A DNA stretch of 64,000 bases from Manis javanica (Eukaryota; Chordata; Mammalia; Pholidota; Manidae), in contig NW_027332181.1 in NCBI RefSeq assembly GCF_040802235.1, forward strand, positions 434,001-498,000, read 5' to 3'. The number at the start of each line of letters is the position of its first letter. Positions within the stretch are counted from its first letter, which is position 1. A model generated the notes under the pieces. That model did no database searches and was not told the DNA's origin. It saw only the letters and a program-made list of their open reading frames with translations. This document shows positions 33,354 through 45,364 of the stretch, piece by piece. The position numbers were made by a program, and so were the translations under genes.

Positions 33354-33879
33354 CCTATATCAGTGTGGTTCTATAACTTGAAAGAGGCCTAGGGACATCA
33401 CTGCGAGTATGTGATGAGAAAGAACATGTATGTGATGTCACCCAAATCCCTCTGGATGGAATAAAGAGGTGAAGGACTCATTTCCTGCCAGGTGCTGGGA
33501 AGATGGCCCTTCGACCTTTGGGGATGGCCTTGGCTGCAGAAAACTGCCTCACCCAGGGTTACTCCCCACTTCCAAGGGCAGCCCAGACCCAAGCACTGAT
33601 TAGTGTGGTATGTAAAGTCCCAGCCCTGCACCCCAGATTGGGATGACTCTGAGGCCTGCTCCCACTGCTGAGTTTCCTCGGGGCTGGGCTAAGGCCTGTG
33701 TTGGTCCTGCATTAGAGCTCAGCTATCTGCTCTGCCCAGCCCCACCTCCTTCCCCTGCTCCCTGCAGGTGTTGATCTCCAGAGCACTCCCTAACACCTTG
33801 CTGCCATCTCCATCGCAGAGCTGCTCTCCCCTGCGGCGAAGTCACCTTGTAACAACACAGGACAGAGACTCTGCAGGCA
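33354..33879. other. No recognised feature
   Basis: Unique-looking sequence immediately 5' of the L1. No gene is supported. Confidence 0.4.
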
Positions 33880-34135
33880 TCTACTGGAGACCCAGCTCGG
33901 CACTTGTAACTGTGTGGTCTGGGGCAAGTCTCTTCATTTCTCAAAATGCTTTTCCTCATCTGAATATCCTGCAGGATTGCAAATGTTGGTTGTTCTGTCT
34001 AGAGTCAGACAGCCCTGGGTTAGAATTCCAGCCCTGCCATTTATTAACCTGAAACTTTGGTTATTACTCAACTCGACAAGACCTCAACTTCTGTGTCTAT
34101 AGACTGGGTAGAGATGATGTCTTTCATCCCGTTGT
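33880..34135 (+). repeat. Two adjacent MIR fragments
   Basis: Forward MIR blocks: 'ctgtgtggtctggggcaagt' with 'tttcctcatctgaat' and then 'cagccctgggttagaattcc' with 'ccatttattaacctgaaac'. Confidence 0.75.
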
Positions 34136-34289
34136 ATCCCCACCGTGTGGCACCTAGCAGACAGTAACCCTACAGTGGATGAACAAATGAAGCTGCTGGC
34201 AGGGATGGTACAGGTTTCTCACCAACGCCCAAGATTCTGGTTTTAGCGTTTGCTAGAACAAATATGCCTAATTGCTTTAGAGTATTTTG

Positions 34290-34960
34290 ACATGGTGCCT
34301 AATATCCCCAGGACCTCTTGTTTCCATGTACCACTCAGAACCTGAATCCTCTTTCAGTTTTTCAAATCATGTTATTCCTCTGCTCATAATCCTCCAGTCA
34401 CTTCATCTCACTCATACTAAAACCCAAATGTCCTAGAAGATCTACACTGGCTCCCTCACCTCTCTGAATCTGTTTGCTCCTCTTTTTCCCCTTTCTCACT
34501 CTCATCTCCAGTCATCCTGCTTCCTTGCTCTTCCTAGAACCCCCCAAGCATGATTCCACCTTGGGACTTTTATACCTGCTGCTTCCTCCTTCTGGAGACA
34601 TTCCCTAACTTCCTTATATAAAATAGGATCACTGCATCCCCGCCTCACCCTAGACATGACATACTGTGCCCTCTTTTCTGCTTTATTTCTCTCCAAAGCC
34701 CTTAACACCAGTTAGACCTTCCTTCCTGTTTCTTCCTCCTCTCCTCCTCTCCCTCTCCCTCTGCCTACCTGCCTTCCTTCCTTCCTTTCTCCCTCCCTTC
34801 TTCATCTCTGTCTGTCTGTCTATCTATCTATCTATCAATCATCCATCCATCCATCCAATCTATTTCTCAATCACTGCCACCAGAGTGAAGCTCCATGAGA
34901 AAGGGACTTTATCTGTATTTTCAGAGTTACACCTTCACAATCCTGGGTGCATATAGTAAC
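34290..34960 (+). repeat. L2 3' region
   Basis: Forward L2: 'ctcataatcctccagtcact', 'ccccccaagcatgattccac', 'ggagacattccctaacttcc', 'ctttatttctctccaaagcc'. The end is disturbed by a pyrimidine microsatellite. Confidence 0.8.
34715..34858. repeat. Compound pyrimidine microsatellite
   Basis: C/T-rich run with successive blocks (CTTC)n, (CTGT)3-4, (CTAT)4-5 and (ATCC)4, embedded in an L2. Confidence 0.9.
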
Positions 34961-35182
34961 TAGTAACTGCCCAAGAAAAGATGTGTTGAATGAGAATGTT
35001 TGCAAAACCTCTTCAAAAACTATCCATTCAGGTCTCAAGTTTCTTGGATTTTTACATGCATGCATTTGGTTTTTTCTTCTTATAGCAATAAAATCTTAGA
35101 ATTTTCTAACTTGGAGAGAGAGTAGAGTTCTTTAGATTCAGAATGGAGGAAACTGAAGTTCAGAGAGGTTGAACTGTGTGGT

Positions 35183-35207
35183 CTGGGGCTTGTATGTTAC
35201 CCCCTTC
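35183..35207 (+). repeat. 25-nt exact match to the L1 5' UTR
   Basis: Twenty-five bases are identical to 33167-33191 in the L1 5' UTR, sitting just after a reversed MIR-like block ('gttcagagaggttgaactgt'). The match is too short to be a normal L1 insertion, and the stretch has no tail. Confidence 0.6.
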
Positions 35208-35779
35208 ACAGGCTTTGAGATAGTTTCTAAGTGAAGTATAAATTGCTTTTCCATTCAGCAGCCCTTGAAACCTCTAAAATGCAAACCTAAGAAATGTAGG
35301 AAATGAAATCTACTTCACTCTGTGGCCAGTCATACATTTTTTGGTGATTCTTCCTCATCTGTGTCCTCTGCTCTGACTCCTGCCCCTTGCCCTCCACCCT
35401 GGTTCCTCTTTCAAGGTCGTCAGGATATTGGCACTGGGTAGGGCTCCTTGTGGGATACAGACACTTGCTATCATGTTCTTGCTCTCTCCGTCTTTCATGC
35501 CTTCTCCCTCTCCCCAAGAGAGAACTAAAAGGGTCATGGCACTTTTCCCTGAATTCGAAGTATTATCTGTGGGCTTAACAGAGATGGGTATGTGACAGAA
35601 TTAGAAGAAGTAACCTTAAACAGGGCAGAAAAGATCCTGGGGATGAACTGGGCACGCCTTCATTTTAGAGGTGAGAAGGCTCAGGCCAAAAGAGAAGAGG
35701 GAGGGTGCTTTGGTCAAATTTATTATGTTCCAATCTGAACTCCTGATCTCCCCTGTCCAGTCTGCCCCTCCCTTTGGTA

Positions 35780-36340
35780 AACGGAGTCATTATTCAAGCA
35801 GTTGTTTTTGCCAGAAACCCAGGAGTTATCCTTGAACCCTCTCTTTCCATCACGCAGCACCTTCAATCCACCAGCAAATCCTTCTGGCTTTACTTTCTAA
35901 ATATAGTCCAAGCATGAGTCCCACGCCCTCCAGGCTGCCCTCAGCCCCAAGCCAAGTCATCCTCCTCTTCTCTCCAGACTGCTGTCTAGAGATTTAACCT
36001 ACAAATCTTCTGTCAGGACCTAACCCTTCAGGACTTCCCCATTGATTTCCTGGCACCCCCTCTTGCCACCCCACCCTTTCCACAAGTCTTCCCCACTCAA
36101 GAATCAGAGTGGTCTTTTAAACATGCAAATCAAATCATATTTTCCCTTTTCTAATCCTCCCAGTAGCTTTCACTCCTCTTAGAAAACAAACCTGAAACTC
36201 TGTACCATAGCCCACAAGATCTGCAGCTTACCTTCTCTCTGCCCTCACTCACTACCACTCCCTGCCTTCCAGCCACAGGACGCTGGCTTCCTTACTTTGC
36301 TTCAATTTCATTCCTGCCCCAGGGCCTTTGTATCCCCTGC
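35780..36340 (+). repeat. L2 fragment
   Basis: Forward L2: 'cccaggagttatccttgaac', 'ccatcacgcagcaccttcaa', 'aatcagagtggtcttttaaa', 'ttcattcctgccccagggcc'. It contains one arm of a 38-nt imperfect repeat (35993-36030). Confidence 0.85.
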
Positions 36341-36656
36341 CAGTGGGGATACTGCTGCATAGTGGCTGTAGCTGGTGTTTGCTGGACACAGCTAGCATGG
36401 CTGGGGCCCAGCGTGTGCATTTAGTGGAAGCTACAAGCAACACACACACTTTGCATTTAAAAAGAGCACATCAGAAAAGATTTTAGGCCCTCACCGTCCC
36501 TGTCAAGTATGGCGACAAACAGTAGTGGTTTTGGCAGAAGGTCTCTGTCCAGTTCTCTTTGTCTCTGAGTCTTACACCATTCATTCCTCCCATTCAACCG
36601 GTTTTACTTTGGCTATGTGACTTTATTTTGTGAGCTTCTGTCTTCTGTTCTTACAC

Positions 36657-36694
36657 TTTAACCTATAAATCTTATGTCAGGACCTAAGTCTTCA
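36657..36694 (+). repeat. 38-nt imperfect direct repeat (partner at 35993-36030)
   Basis: Same length and 34 of 38 bases identical to 35993-36030 ('tttaacct...gtcaggaccta...ttca'). The partner lies within L2-like text, while this copy lies in unassigned sequence. Confidence 0.75.
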
Positions 36695-37124
36695 ACACAT
36701 GGAGTGCAAAAACCGAGTGAGAAGTGTGCCTGTGAGAGAGAATGTCTTTGTAAAAGAACTGGAAGCCATAACAACATAATGCAGAACTCTCCATTATCTT
36801 GTAATATGCCACCTCTCTCTTCAGGGCAGAGAGGGATATCCAGGTAATAGGTGGCGCGCCCAGCACATTGGTCGCTTACTAGAGTGCCTCAACGTGTGGC
36901 TTCAGACCTGAGAGACCAGGTGAGCAAGCCAGGCTGCCCTGGCGCGGTGGAAGGCACGGTTTGGGTCATTCAGTGGTCGGGGACAGAGGGACCTGAGCTC
37001 CGGGCCCCTTCCAAAAGGTTCCTCATCCACACAGTGAGGGGCACCAGGAAAGGTTCCCTGCCCTTGACTCCCTCTGTCCAGGGGCTACTACAGTGATCTG
37101 TGCCCTTCATAACCGGGACATGGG

Positions 37125-37560
37125 GTCTTGAAGGAGCGAGGAGCAGAGCGAGGGGGCAATGGGCGCGCTGCTCCCTGCGCGAGCGGGCCGGGCCCGGAGC
37201 TCTGCGGGCTGGAGCCTGGGGGAAATGAACGAGGAGCGTCTGCAGCGCTGTCGCCCGCTGTGTGATTCTGAAGCAGCAGGGGGCGCCCGCAGCTTCCCTG
37301 CGCGCCCCGCCCCCAAGCTCGCTGCCCGCTGAGAGCGGGCCAGGACCCCGCGGACGTGGACGCCGTCCGGCCCCGTGGACCTGTGGTCCAGAGCGGGCGC
37401 TCGCCGCGCGGCCTCCCCCCCCACGCCGGCTCCGCGGACGCGCAGCGCTCGCTCACAGCGGCCCCCACCTGAACCCTGCACCCTTGCGTGACCCCGCGGC
37501 TCTTAGGTGCCCGCAAACTGTTCTGATCCGCAGGGCTGACCACGCGCTCCATGGGGCCCC
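37125..37560. promoter_or_regulatory. Orphan CpG island
   Basis: The CpG density and GC content rise sharply over about 430 bp, against a CpG-poor background. Several Sp1-like GC boxes (cgccccgcccccaa) and no TATA box are seen. No annotated-type exon or strong splice pattern starts here that I can recognise; long frames on both strands (up to 201 codons) are expected from GC richness. It may be an lncRNA promoter or an unmethylated enhancer. Confidence 0.75.
37273..37287 (+). promoter_or_regulatory. CTCF-like core motif in CpG island
   Basis: GCAGCAGGGGGCGCC fits the CTCF core with the common GGGGGCGCC form, in the same orientation as the motif at 18960-18973. It contains one CpG, so binding could depend on methylation. 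Confidence 0.6.
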
Positions 37561-37814
37561 TCTTTTGAGAGAGTACTTATCGCACGAGGGGAGTGAAGGA
37601 CCCTCCAGCACAGACACGGGTTCCTGCGACACGTGTGCCACCTCAGGGCTCCCAGCCACCTCCCCTGAAAGACGAGGGTATTCGGAAGAGGACGGGAAGC
37701 TCCACATGGGACTCCTTTTCCCTAGAAGACGCCAGAGGGAGGAGAAGCCCCAGGGGGTTGCGGTGGGAGGGTTGGGAAGGGGTGAGGGGATCCTCCAGGG
37801 TATGTGCTGGCACA

Positions 37815-37945
37815 TTGTGGGGGTGCTTTATGCTTTATCTCGTTTAATGTCCTCAACAGCCCTTTGAGGTAGGTGGGCATAAACCCATTCTGCCGAGGCT
37901 CAGAAAGAGAATGGAACTACCCCAAGGCCACTGTGCTGGATATGA
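37815..37945 (-). repeat. MIR SINE fragment
   Basis: Reversed MIR: 'ctcgtttaatgtcctcaaca', 'gaggtaggtgggcataaacc', 'gaggctcagaaagagaatgg'. Confidence 0.75.
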
Positions 37946-39189
37946 GGAGAGCCATGTTTTGTACATTTGTCCTAATGAATTTCTCACAGTGCAGGTGACA
38001 GGTGACAGGAGAGAGACGCCGAAACTGAATAGACCAAGGCCTGGGTTCAAAGTGGAAGCCTCAGCCATCTCTGCTGGTTCCGCAGCCAAATGAGCCACAG
38101 GACCAAGGGAGAGGGGCTGGCAGTGGGGGAGCCACGCCCTCCGGCCTTGACATAGGTAGGACACTCCTCACCTGGATATAGGTGAAGGTCCTTGAAGGAA
38201 AGGAGAAGGACTAGTAGAGCAGGTGGGATAACACTGGGAGAGAGAGCTCCTTGTAGAATTTGCCCTGGGCTAAAATTTTCTAGTTGCGCCTTTGAACACT
38301 ACAAAATACTCAAAAGTCACTTTCTCAGCAGTTAATCATTCACTCTCTCCACAGGCCAGATGACCTTTACAAGGTGGTTGGGATTTTGTTTGCCTTTATT
38401 AAAAGTCCTGGCGTTTGTGATTGGAACAGTATCCTTTAGGTGAAGAAGAAAGGAATTTGGGTGCAGTACAGACTTGGTTTTCTTCCTGTGTTCCATCTGC
38501 CAGGAGTTCGGAAGCACTTTCTCAACTTTCATCACTGAGAGGATGAGTTCAGGACTCAGAACTAACTGATCATTTCTAGCTGGGGCCCTGTGGGGTGTTG
38601 TGTGCTACAGTACCCTAATCAGCTTTGCACATAGAGACATACAAGTTTTCAATTTTAATATAACCATGTAAAAGGTAATTGTCCTCCTCTAAGAATTATG
38701 GAGGGCAAACTGGCCATGTGATCTGGGACAAGTCAGCCAACCTCTAAGCCGCAGATACCCCTTCTGCCCAGAGGCAGAGAACTTCCAAGTTGCCTTCTGA
38801 GGCAGATGCTCGGCAACCTGTAATCTTGGAGGTGACTATGAAAAGCTATCCCTGTTCCAATGACTATTTTTGACTCAGCGATTAGAGGAGCTTATCAGGC
38901 TGCACCCGAAACTCTGACATTTTGATGGCTGGACAATTTCCTAGGCTTCCCACTGGGCACTCCGATTTAAGATCCCTAGCCAAACACATCATCCCTCCCC
39001 TCTTCCCTCTTCTCAGCCTGATTCCTCTGGCTGCTCTGTTTCTCTTCCTGGCACCGAGCTGGGCAGCTCAATTGCATTTTTGAAGTCTGCTATAATTCAT
39101 CCTCCATGTTCATTTGGCTCCTGAGACATGAACCTTCTCGTTGTGAAGTGCCCGTTTTATTTATAGTCCCATAACTTCTACCCAGTTCA
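37946..39189. other. No recognised feature
   Basis: Mostly unique-looking sequence. No gene is supported. Confidence 0.4.
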
Positions 39190-39540
39190 GGGCCTCGTCA
39201 CCTCCACATGGGCCCTTGCTCCTGCCCTGAACACCCTCAACGGCCTTCCTCCTTTCCCTCCCTACCTGACCCGTGAGGGTTTGCTACCAGCTGCACTGCA
39301 CTAACCCTCAGCTCTGGCCAGTCACTCCCTGCTACAGACCCTTGAATGGTATCAGGCTTCAGCAGAGCTCAGCGCCCCTTCCACACAGCCCAGATGTTCT
39401 CACCTCTCCCCACATCTTCACATTTCATCTGGAATGTGCAGCTTCCATACCTGCCTGTAAAATCTATCTCTTCATCAAGGCCCATTGCAAATGTTACCTT
39501 TTCCTTGAAATTTTCCAGGAGTCTCCATTAAGGATCAATT
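39190..39540 (+). repeat. L2 fragment
   Basis: Forward L2-like text: 'cagtcactccctgctacaga', 'atcaaggcccattgcaaatg', 'ttaccttttccttgaaattt'. Confidence 0.6.
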
Positions 39541-39730
39541 TTTCATTTATTCATTGAACAAATATTTATTGTGCACCAACTGTGTGCCAGGTGCTATTCC
39601 AAGCACTGAGCATTCAATGGTGAGGTGAGTAAGACATATGAGTTCCTGCTTGCAGGGAGCATGCTGTTGATGGATAGCAGAATAGGAACAAATACAGAAG
39701 AAATTTTTTTATAGATTCCAATAAGTACAA
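39541..39730 (-). repeat. L2 3' end, reversed
   Basis: Strong reversed L2 tail: 'ttcattgaacaaatatttat', 'gtgccaggtgctattccaag'. It meets the forward L2 piece head to tail. Confidence 0.8.
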
Positions 39731-40089
39731 CAGAGGAGCTTAGATCCATCGGCCTTTACTACAGTGGCTTATAACCTTCCTATTTATGATCAAATATTCA
39801 CTTGTAAGCCCTCTGAGGGAAGAATCTGAGTCTCCTTTACCTTTGTAACTTCCACCATGCCCAACCTCATCATCTCCGTGTAGCAGTCCCCCAGTGTGTG
39901 TTTGTGAAAGGAAGTGCGGAAAGAAGTCTTGGATTCAGAAAACATTTAAGCAAGTACTCCTGGCCAGCAAAGGAGCACCTATTAATGTCTTTACCTGTTA
40001 AATTCAGAATTAAAATATAAGGAAATTCTCATCTTGTAGTTTTCGACTTCTCAATCCATAGAGATGGCTGTCAGCATAAAAACCTCACT

Positions 40090-40280
40090 CCAGATAGGAG
40101 ACGTAATGTAGGGCAGGGGATGAGCATGGTTACAGACCTGGGATTTAGTGCCTGCTCCACCACGCAATTGCTGAGAGGTTCTGAGCAAGATCCTTAATCT
40201 CTCTGAGCCTTACTTTCCTTGTATGTAGAATGGGGGTCATAAAACCCACCTCAATCCAAAATTGATTCAGGATTATCCTG
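40090..40280 (+). repeat. MIR SINE
   Basis: Forward MIR: 'acctgggatttagtgcctgc', 'ttctgagcaagatccttaat', 'tctctgagccttactttcct'. Confidence 0.85.
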
Positions 40281-41975
40281 GTCTGTTGCTGGCTCTGTTT
40301 GGGAAACTAAGGCAGGCTATCTACCCTCAAAAGAAGAAACCTTTTAGATACAGAGATATTTTAATATGTCTAAGTCTACCATTCTGGATCCTTAAGGAAA
40401 AAAGAACAGAAAGAATCCTGGGCCACTAGGATAACCTTAGGCTGCCTAAGAAGCAACTGGCTTCTTTCTTATTCTTCCCTAAAATATGTCTTCCTAGGGT
40501 TGTACCTCTTCCAACTATTAGGGTTTATTGCTTCAAGCACACAATTGGCTTCCCTAAAAAGCATGCCCAGATGACCCCATAAAAAATAAAGTCTCTTCTT
40601 GCCCTTTGCCGTGATTTGCTAGTGTCAGTATCTGAAATGTGGCTTGTCCATTATCTACTCACCAAACAGATTGCAAAGCCCCGGCTGACCTCTCTCTAGC
40701 CCACCACTCCCTTCCACCAGAGTTGCAGACTGTTTTACATCTTCTGTGTCTGCCAAAAGTCATTCATCCTTGCAGCCTCCATGCTAGACGTATTCCAGTG
40801 TGGTTGAGTGGTAGGGAATGACTCAGCCTCAGGACATTGCAGTCAGAATTAAGCCTCTTGAAGCATAATATTAGTCCAAAATGATGTGATTTCAGTAAGA
40901 TAAGGATTACACCAGTGACCACTGAGAAATACACTGCCCCTTGCTTGTCCAAAGTTTCCTGACAGGTTCCAGAGTCTTGGCAAAAATTCCTGCTACATTG
41001 TGAGCTGTTACTCCATTTTAAAATTAAGTCCCCCCAAAATGGCTTTTGGCCATCAAGGTCTCCTTTATGATGAAGAGGGGATATAAACAACTGCTTGTTC
41101 ACATATCCCTCCACTTTGATAAATATTAATTGAATTGAAAAAGGGGAGTGAAACATAATACATAGCAATCTTTCCTTGGCACATTTCTTTCTCATTAGCA
41201 TGCTCCAGGCACATCACCCACTCCTGACTGCTGCAACTAACCAGGACCCCGGTGAGGAGCTTCTGCAGTTTCTGCTCTCTCCTCTTAGCACAGGTGTAAT
41301 TTTCTGGGGAGGGTGGGAATGGGGAATAGAGGGTTCTCCGAGTTTATTAAAGTTGCAGGGAATTGGAGAAAATAGACTGGAATACTCTATCAATCCTTAT
41401 TCTTGATGCCCAGTATACCTCCTCTGCCCTTACTTGGAACATGGTAGAATACCTTACCCTTAACAGAAGAAAAGATAATCACAAAATAAAAAGACACCAT
41501 CTGTATTTAAAGGGTGGCAGAAGCCTCCTCTGTTGTGGATGAACTAGACTCAGTTTTATGGGGATTACCTGCCCCTGCTGGTGCTGTGCCACAGCCCCTG
41601 CACTGAGTCCCAGGAGTGCTGAAATCCTTCTCCAGTAGGGTCCCAGCAGCTGCTGCCTTTGAGAAGAATTGCTCCTGCATTTACTTTCCATCCAGGGGTC
41701 ATAGGATTTCACTGCTACCACTATCTGGGGGTATAAGCACAGAGCCAGGAGAGTTTGTGGGAACCTCTACTGACAAGAGACCATCCTCTGAGGGTCGGGA
41801 CCTGGCTCTGCTCATTAACTCATATGAAGACATTCTACCTCTAAGATTCAGCTGTAAAAAGGAGATCAGAAATATATTATCATAGGTGATTGTTGTTGAG
41901 AGAATTATGTGATGTGCATTGGAAAGCACTTTGTGCTGAAAGCATAGTACAAATTTTGTCACATAGCTATCACAA
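40281..41975. other. No recognised gene
   Basis: Frames here are short. A 145-codon - strand frame (40764-41201) has no motif that I recognise and lies in A/T-rich DNA. Repeat content is unclear by eye. Confidence 0.4.
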
Positions 41976-41979
41976 AAAA

Positions 41980-43015
41980 CGGTTTTGAAACTTTATTTTG
42001 GAAATTGAAATACAATAAAATTGGTGTGTATGTCTGTGTCCTTGTGTGTGTGGAGAACTCTGTGACTCATACATGGATAGTTGTGTAATGACCATCACCA
42101 TAGTGAGAATGCAGAACTGTATCACTTCCTCATTCACTCCCTGAAGGACATTAGTCATGGTATATTATTAATATATTGCTGGATTCAATTTGCTAACATT
42201 TTGTTGAGGATTTTGCATCTATGTTCATGAGGGATATTGATTGGAAATTTTCTTCTACTCTCACTGTCTGATTTGGCATTAGGATAATGCCGACCTCATA
42301 AAATAAGCTAGGAAGTGTGCTCCTCTTCTATTTACTCATTTCTTCTTGAAGCAGTTGCTAGAATTCACCAGCAAGACTATGTGAGCCTGGAAATCTCTTT
42401 CTTAAAGGGTTTTAAATTATGAATTCAATGTCTTGAATCATGAAAGGAATATTCAGATTATCTGTTTCATCATGACTGAATTGATAATTTGTGGTTTTCA
42501 AGAAATTGGTCCATTTCATCTAAATCTGTATGGAGTGGTGTGTAGTAATTCCTTTATTATCCCATTAATGTCTATAGCGCCTGTGGTTATAGCCTTCTTT
42601 CTTACCTGATATTGGTGATTTGTGTCTTCTCTCATTTTTTTATTAGATGCTTATCAATTTTATTGATCTTTTTGAAGAATTATTTTTTGACCTCAGTGAT
42701 TTTTCTCTCTGATTCTTCTGTTTTCAGTTTCATTGACATCTGCTCTTACTTTGTTATTTCCTTTTTCCTGCTTGTTTTGCATTGATTTTGCCCTTCTTGT
42801 TCTCATTTCTTAAGGTTAGATGATTCATCTGACATCTTTCTTCCTTTCTAATATAAACACTTAATCCTATAAGTGTCCCTCTAAATATTGCTTTAGCGGC
42901 ATCTCATAATTTTCCCTGAGTCATCTTGCCTAACTAATGGATTATTTTGAAGTGTTTTGTTTAATTTTCAAGTTTTTGGACATCTTGCTACATATACTTT
43001 TTATAACTATTAAAC
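41980..43015 (-). mobile_element. Old L1 fragment
   Basis: Reversed L1M: 3' region with 'tggaaattgaaatacaataa' and 'taatgaccatcaccatagtg', then ORF2 with 'aacattttgttgaggatttt', 'gcatctatgttcatgaggga' and 'cagttgctagaattcaccag'. All frames are destroyed. Confidence 0.85.
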
Positions 43016-43044
43016 CTAAGAAATCTAGAGAAGCCATAATTTTA

Positions 43045-43420
43045 AGAACAAAATAATTGAGCACCTCCTGTGTGCAAAGCACTAGGCTAGGTGCTGTTTT
43101 GTGTGCAAGGCTGCATGAGATTTAGCTCCAAACTTCAAGGAACTGACTGGGAGGAAACCAAGACATTCATGTAAACAAGTGAGATGCACAGCAGTCTGTT
43201 ATACATGTGTCTAATGTGGTGCAGAGCAGTGCTGAAACAAGGCTCTTTTCCTGCTGAGTTAGGGTGAAGGGTACGAGGTGGGCCTTGAGATTCCCATAGT
43301 GAAGGTCTGGACCATTTCTATTTAGAGGGTACTTTTCCTGGCAGTAGGTCCTGCCTAGGGGCACTGTCCTCCCAGTGCCCAGCATAGCCTGCTACCACTT
43401 GGCACATTTCGCCTGCTCAA
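43045..43420 (-). repeat. L2 3' region, reversed
   Basis: 'attgagcacctcctgtgtgc' and 'aaagcactaggctaggtgct' mark the L2 tail, followed by diverged L2 ('tgggaggaaaccaagacatt'). Confidence 0.75.
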
Positions 43421-45364
43421 TTCACACATGCCTATGGAGTTGAACGCAGTAATCAGACTCACTAGGCTGAGGTTCTTCCATAGGGTGAAGGCAGCTCCTA
43501 TCCTTTAGAAAAGTGGTCATTGGTGAGTGTTTTCTGGGCCAGCAGAGGTGAAGGTGGAGTGACAAAAATAAAACTACTATCAGAAGAGTAATCTACTTCT
43601 CGCCCATCCTGCCACCTCACAGATACAGTCTATCCTGTTCTTTGTCAGAAATTGAGCAAGAGTCTAGAAGTCAAGGACTCAAACCAGAAACCAGCTTGTT
43701 GGCAGACCCTGGAGCATGCTGCCACATTGTGAACATGAGTCAGGTTAGTTGTTAGGGATCTTGGCCTGTCTGGTCTAAAGAAGCCAGAGAAATGCTAGTC
43801 AGTGAAGCCAAAGGAGAGTGAAATGGCAAGGAGTGGGAGAGAGAATATTGTCTTAATCCTGAGGGCTCAGAATCATTGCATGAAGGAACAGGGAAATATG
43901 ATGTAAAAGTAGCTCCCATCCCCTTGACACATATCAAAGATCAGCAAAAGAAAAAATCCTGGGGAACATGAGAATGAGTGAACACAAAGTCCTAAAACCT
44001 TATCCTTTTCATTCTTCTGAAGTTTTCAGTCATATTTTATCCCCTTTCCCATTTTTCCTCAAAAACAGATTTGCAGTGTCTAGTTCTAACTAAGGTCTCT
44101 ACGGCCTAGGGAACTATGGCTAAAGCACTTCAAGAGGAAGATTGAAGTCTTTTGTACTTACTGGCTCATTTTTGTAAAGCATTGGAAAACTGAAAATTCT
44201 AAAGCATTTTCTATCAGCATTTGAGTAATAGTTTGGGCTAAAATTTGATTTGTTTTCATGATGTCAGCATGTGGGGTTTTACCTAGTTACTTATGTCGCA
44301 AATGTGTGCATAAATTCCAGATGTGTAATGGGAATGAAGTGAGGGAGGATGTGCAAGCCAAGCACATGACTGCAGGCCGCTCTGGGCTCTGGGACTGACC
44401 GCTCACCAAGCCTCCGATGGCATGGTTCCTGCGCCTTAGTCATGCACTCTCAGCGAAGCCTGCCAACACGCAGCTTCATGTCCCCCAAGACTCAGCAGGG
44501 GACAAACCTTACAGATGGATCTGGCGTGCCCAGGAGGGACTGTGACCATTCTCTAAGCAATTGCGGCTTCCATTCAGTCTCCTCAAGTGATTCTCCAGCT
44601 CTTCAGGGCCTAGCCTGCTCTGGGGCAGACCTCAGAAGGCACAGCAAGCTTCAGCAGGCCTTGCAGTGCTGAAACCTTCAGCCAAGCCTCAGCAGCCCCG
44701 AAGGGTAAGACTCACAGACATGGAGACTGACACCTGCTGCACATGGTGCCAGGTATCCCACCAAGAGCCAAAAAGAGTCTTTGCCTTACGGCATGTATTT
44801 CTCGCTTCTCCTACTCTTACTACCTAAGTAATTGGGAAGGAATTGGTGTCTTTTCTTTCAGTGAATTCCTAAGGTGGTTTCATTGCTGCCAGGAAGCAGG
44901 GAGGGAGAGGCAGCCAACAGCCAGCCTGTGCTCTTGGTGAGGCTCCGTCCAGTTCTGTGGGGTTGCCCTGAGCACTGCCAGATGGCTAGCATTCCAGGAC
45001 CCTGGGCACCAGCATGCTAATCTCCTACCCCTGTCACCGTGACACTCTAAACATTTGCCACTCCCAACCCCCACATTTTGAAATGCCTGTATTGTCCTAT
45101 TACATGAGAATCACTGAATTCTCTTGACTAGTGACTTTTTTGTTTGGAAACATCTTACCCAGTGATGGTGGAGTTGGCAAACTGAACCACAGGCACAGTT
45201 TGGCACAGGGCCTGTTTGGTTTAACCATCAAGCTTAGAATGGTTTTCATATTTTTAAAGGGTTGGGAGGAGAAGGAGGGGAAGTGATAGAATCTGAACAT
45301 GGTCTGCAAAGTTTACATTCACCCTGTGACCTTTACAGGTGAAGTTCATGACTCAGCGAACGAT
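43421..45364. other. No recognised gene
   Basis: No exon with family similarity was seen. The stretch at 44380-44710 is moderately GC-rich and unique-looking, but no function can be assigned. Confidence 0.4.

Noticed and set aside
34715..34858. Regular short repeats that might suggest an array
   Set aside because: Units of four bases without spacers form an ordinary microsatellite.
37262..37867. 201-codon frame over the first CpG island
   Set aside because: GC-driven open frame with equally long frames on the other strand. No domain or splice support.
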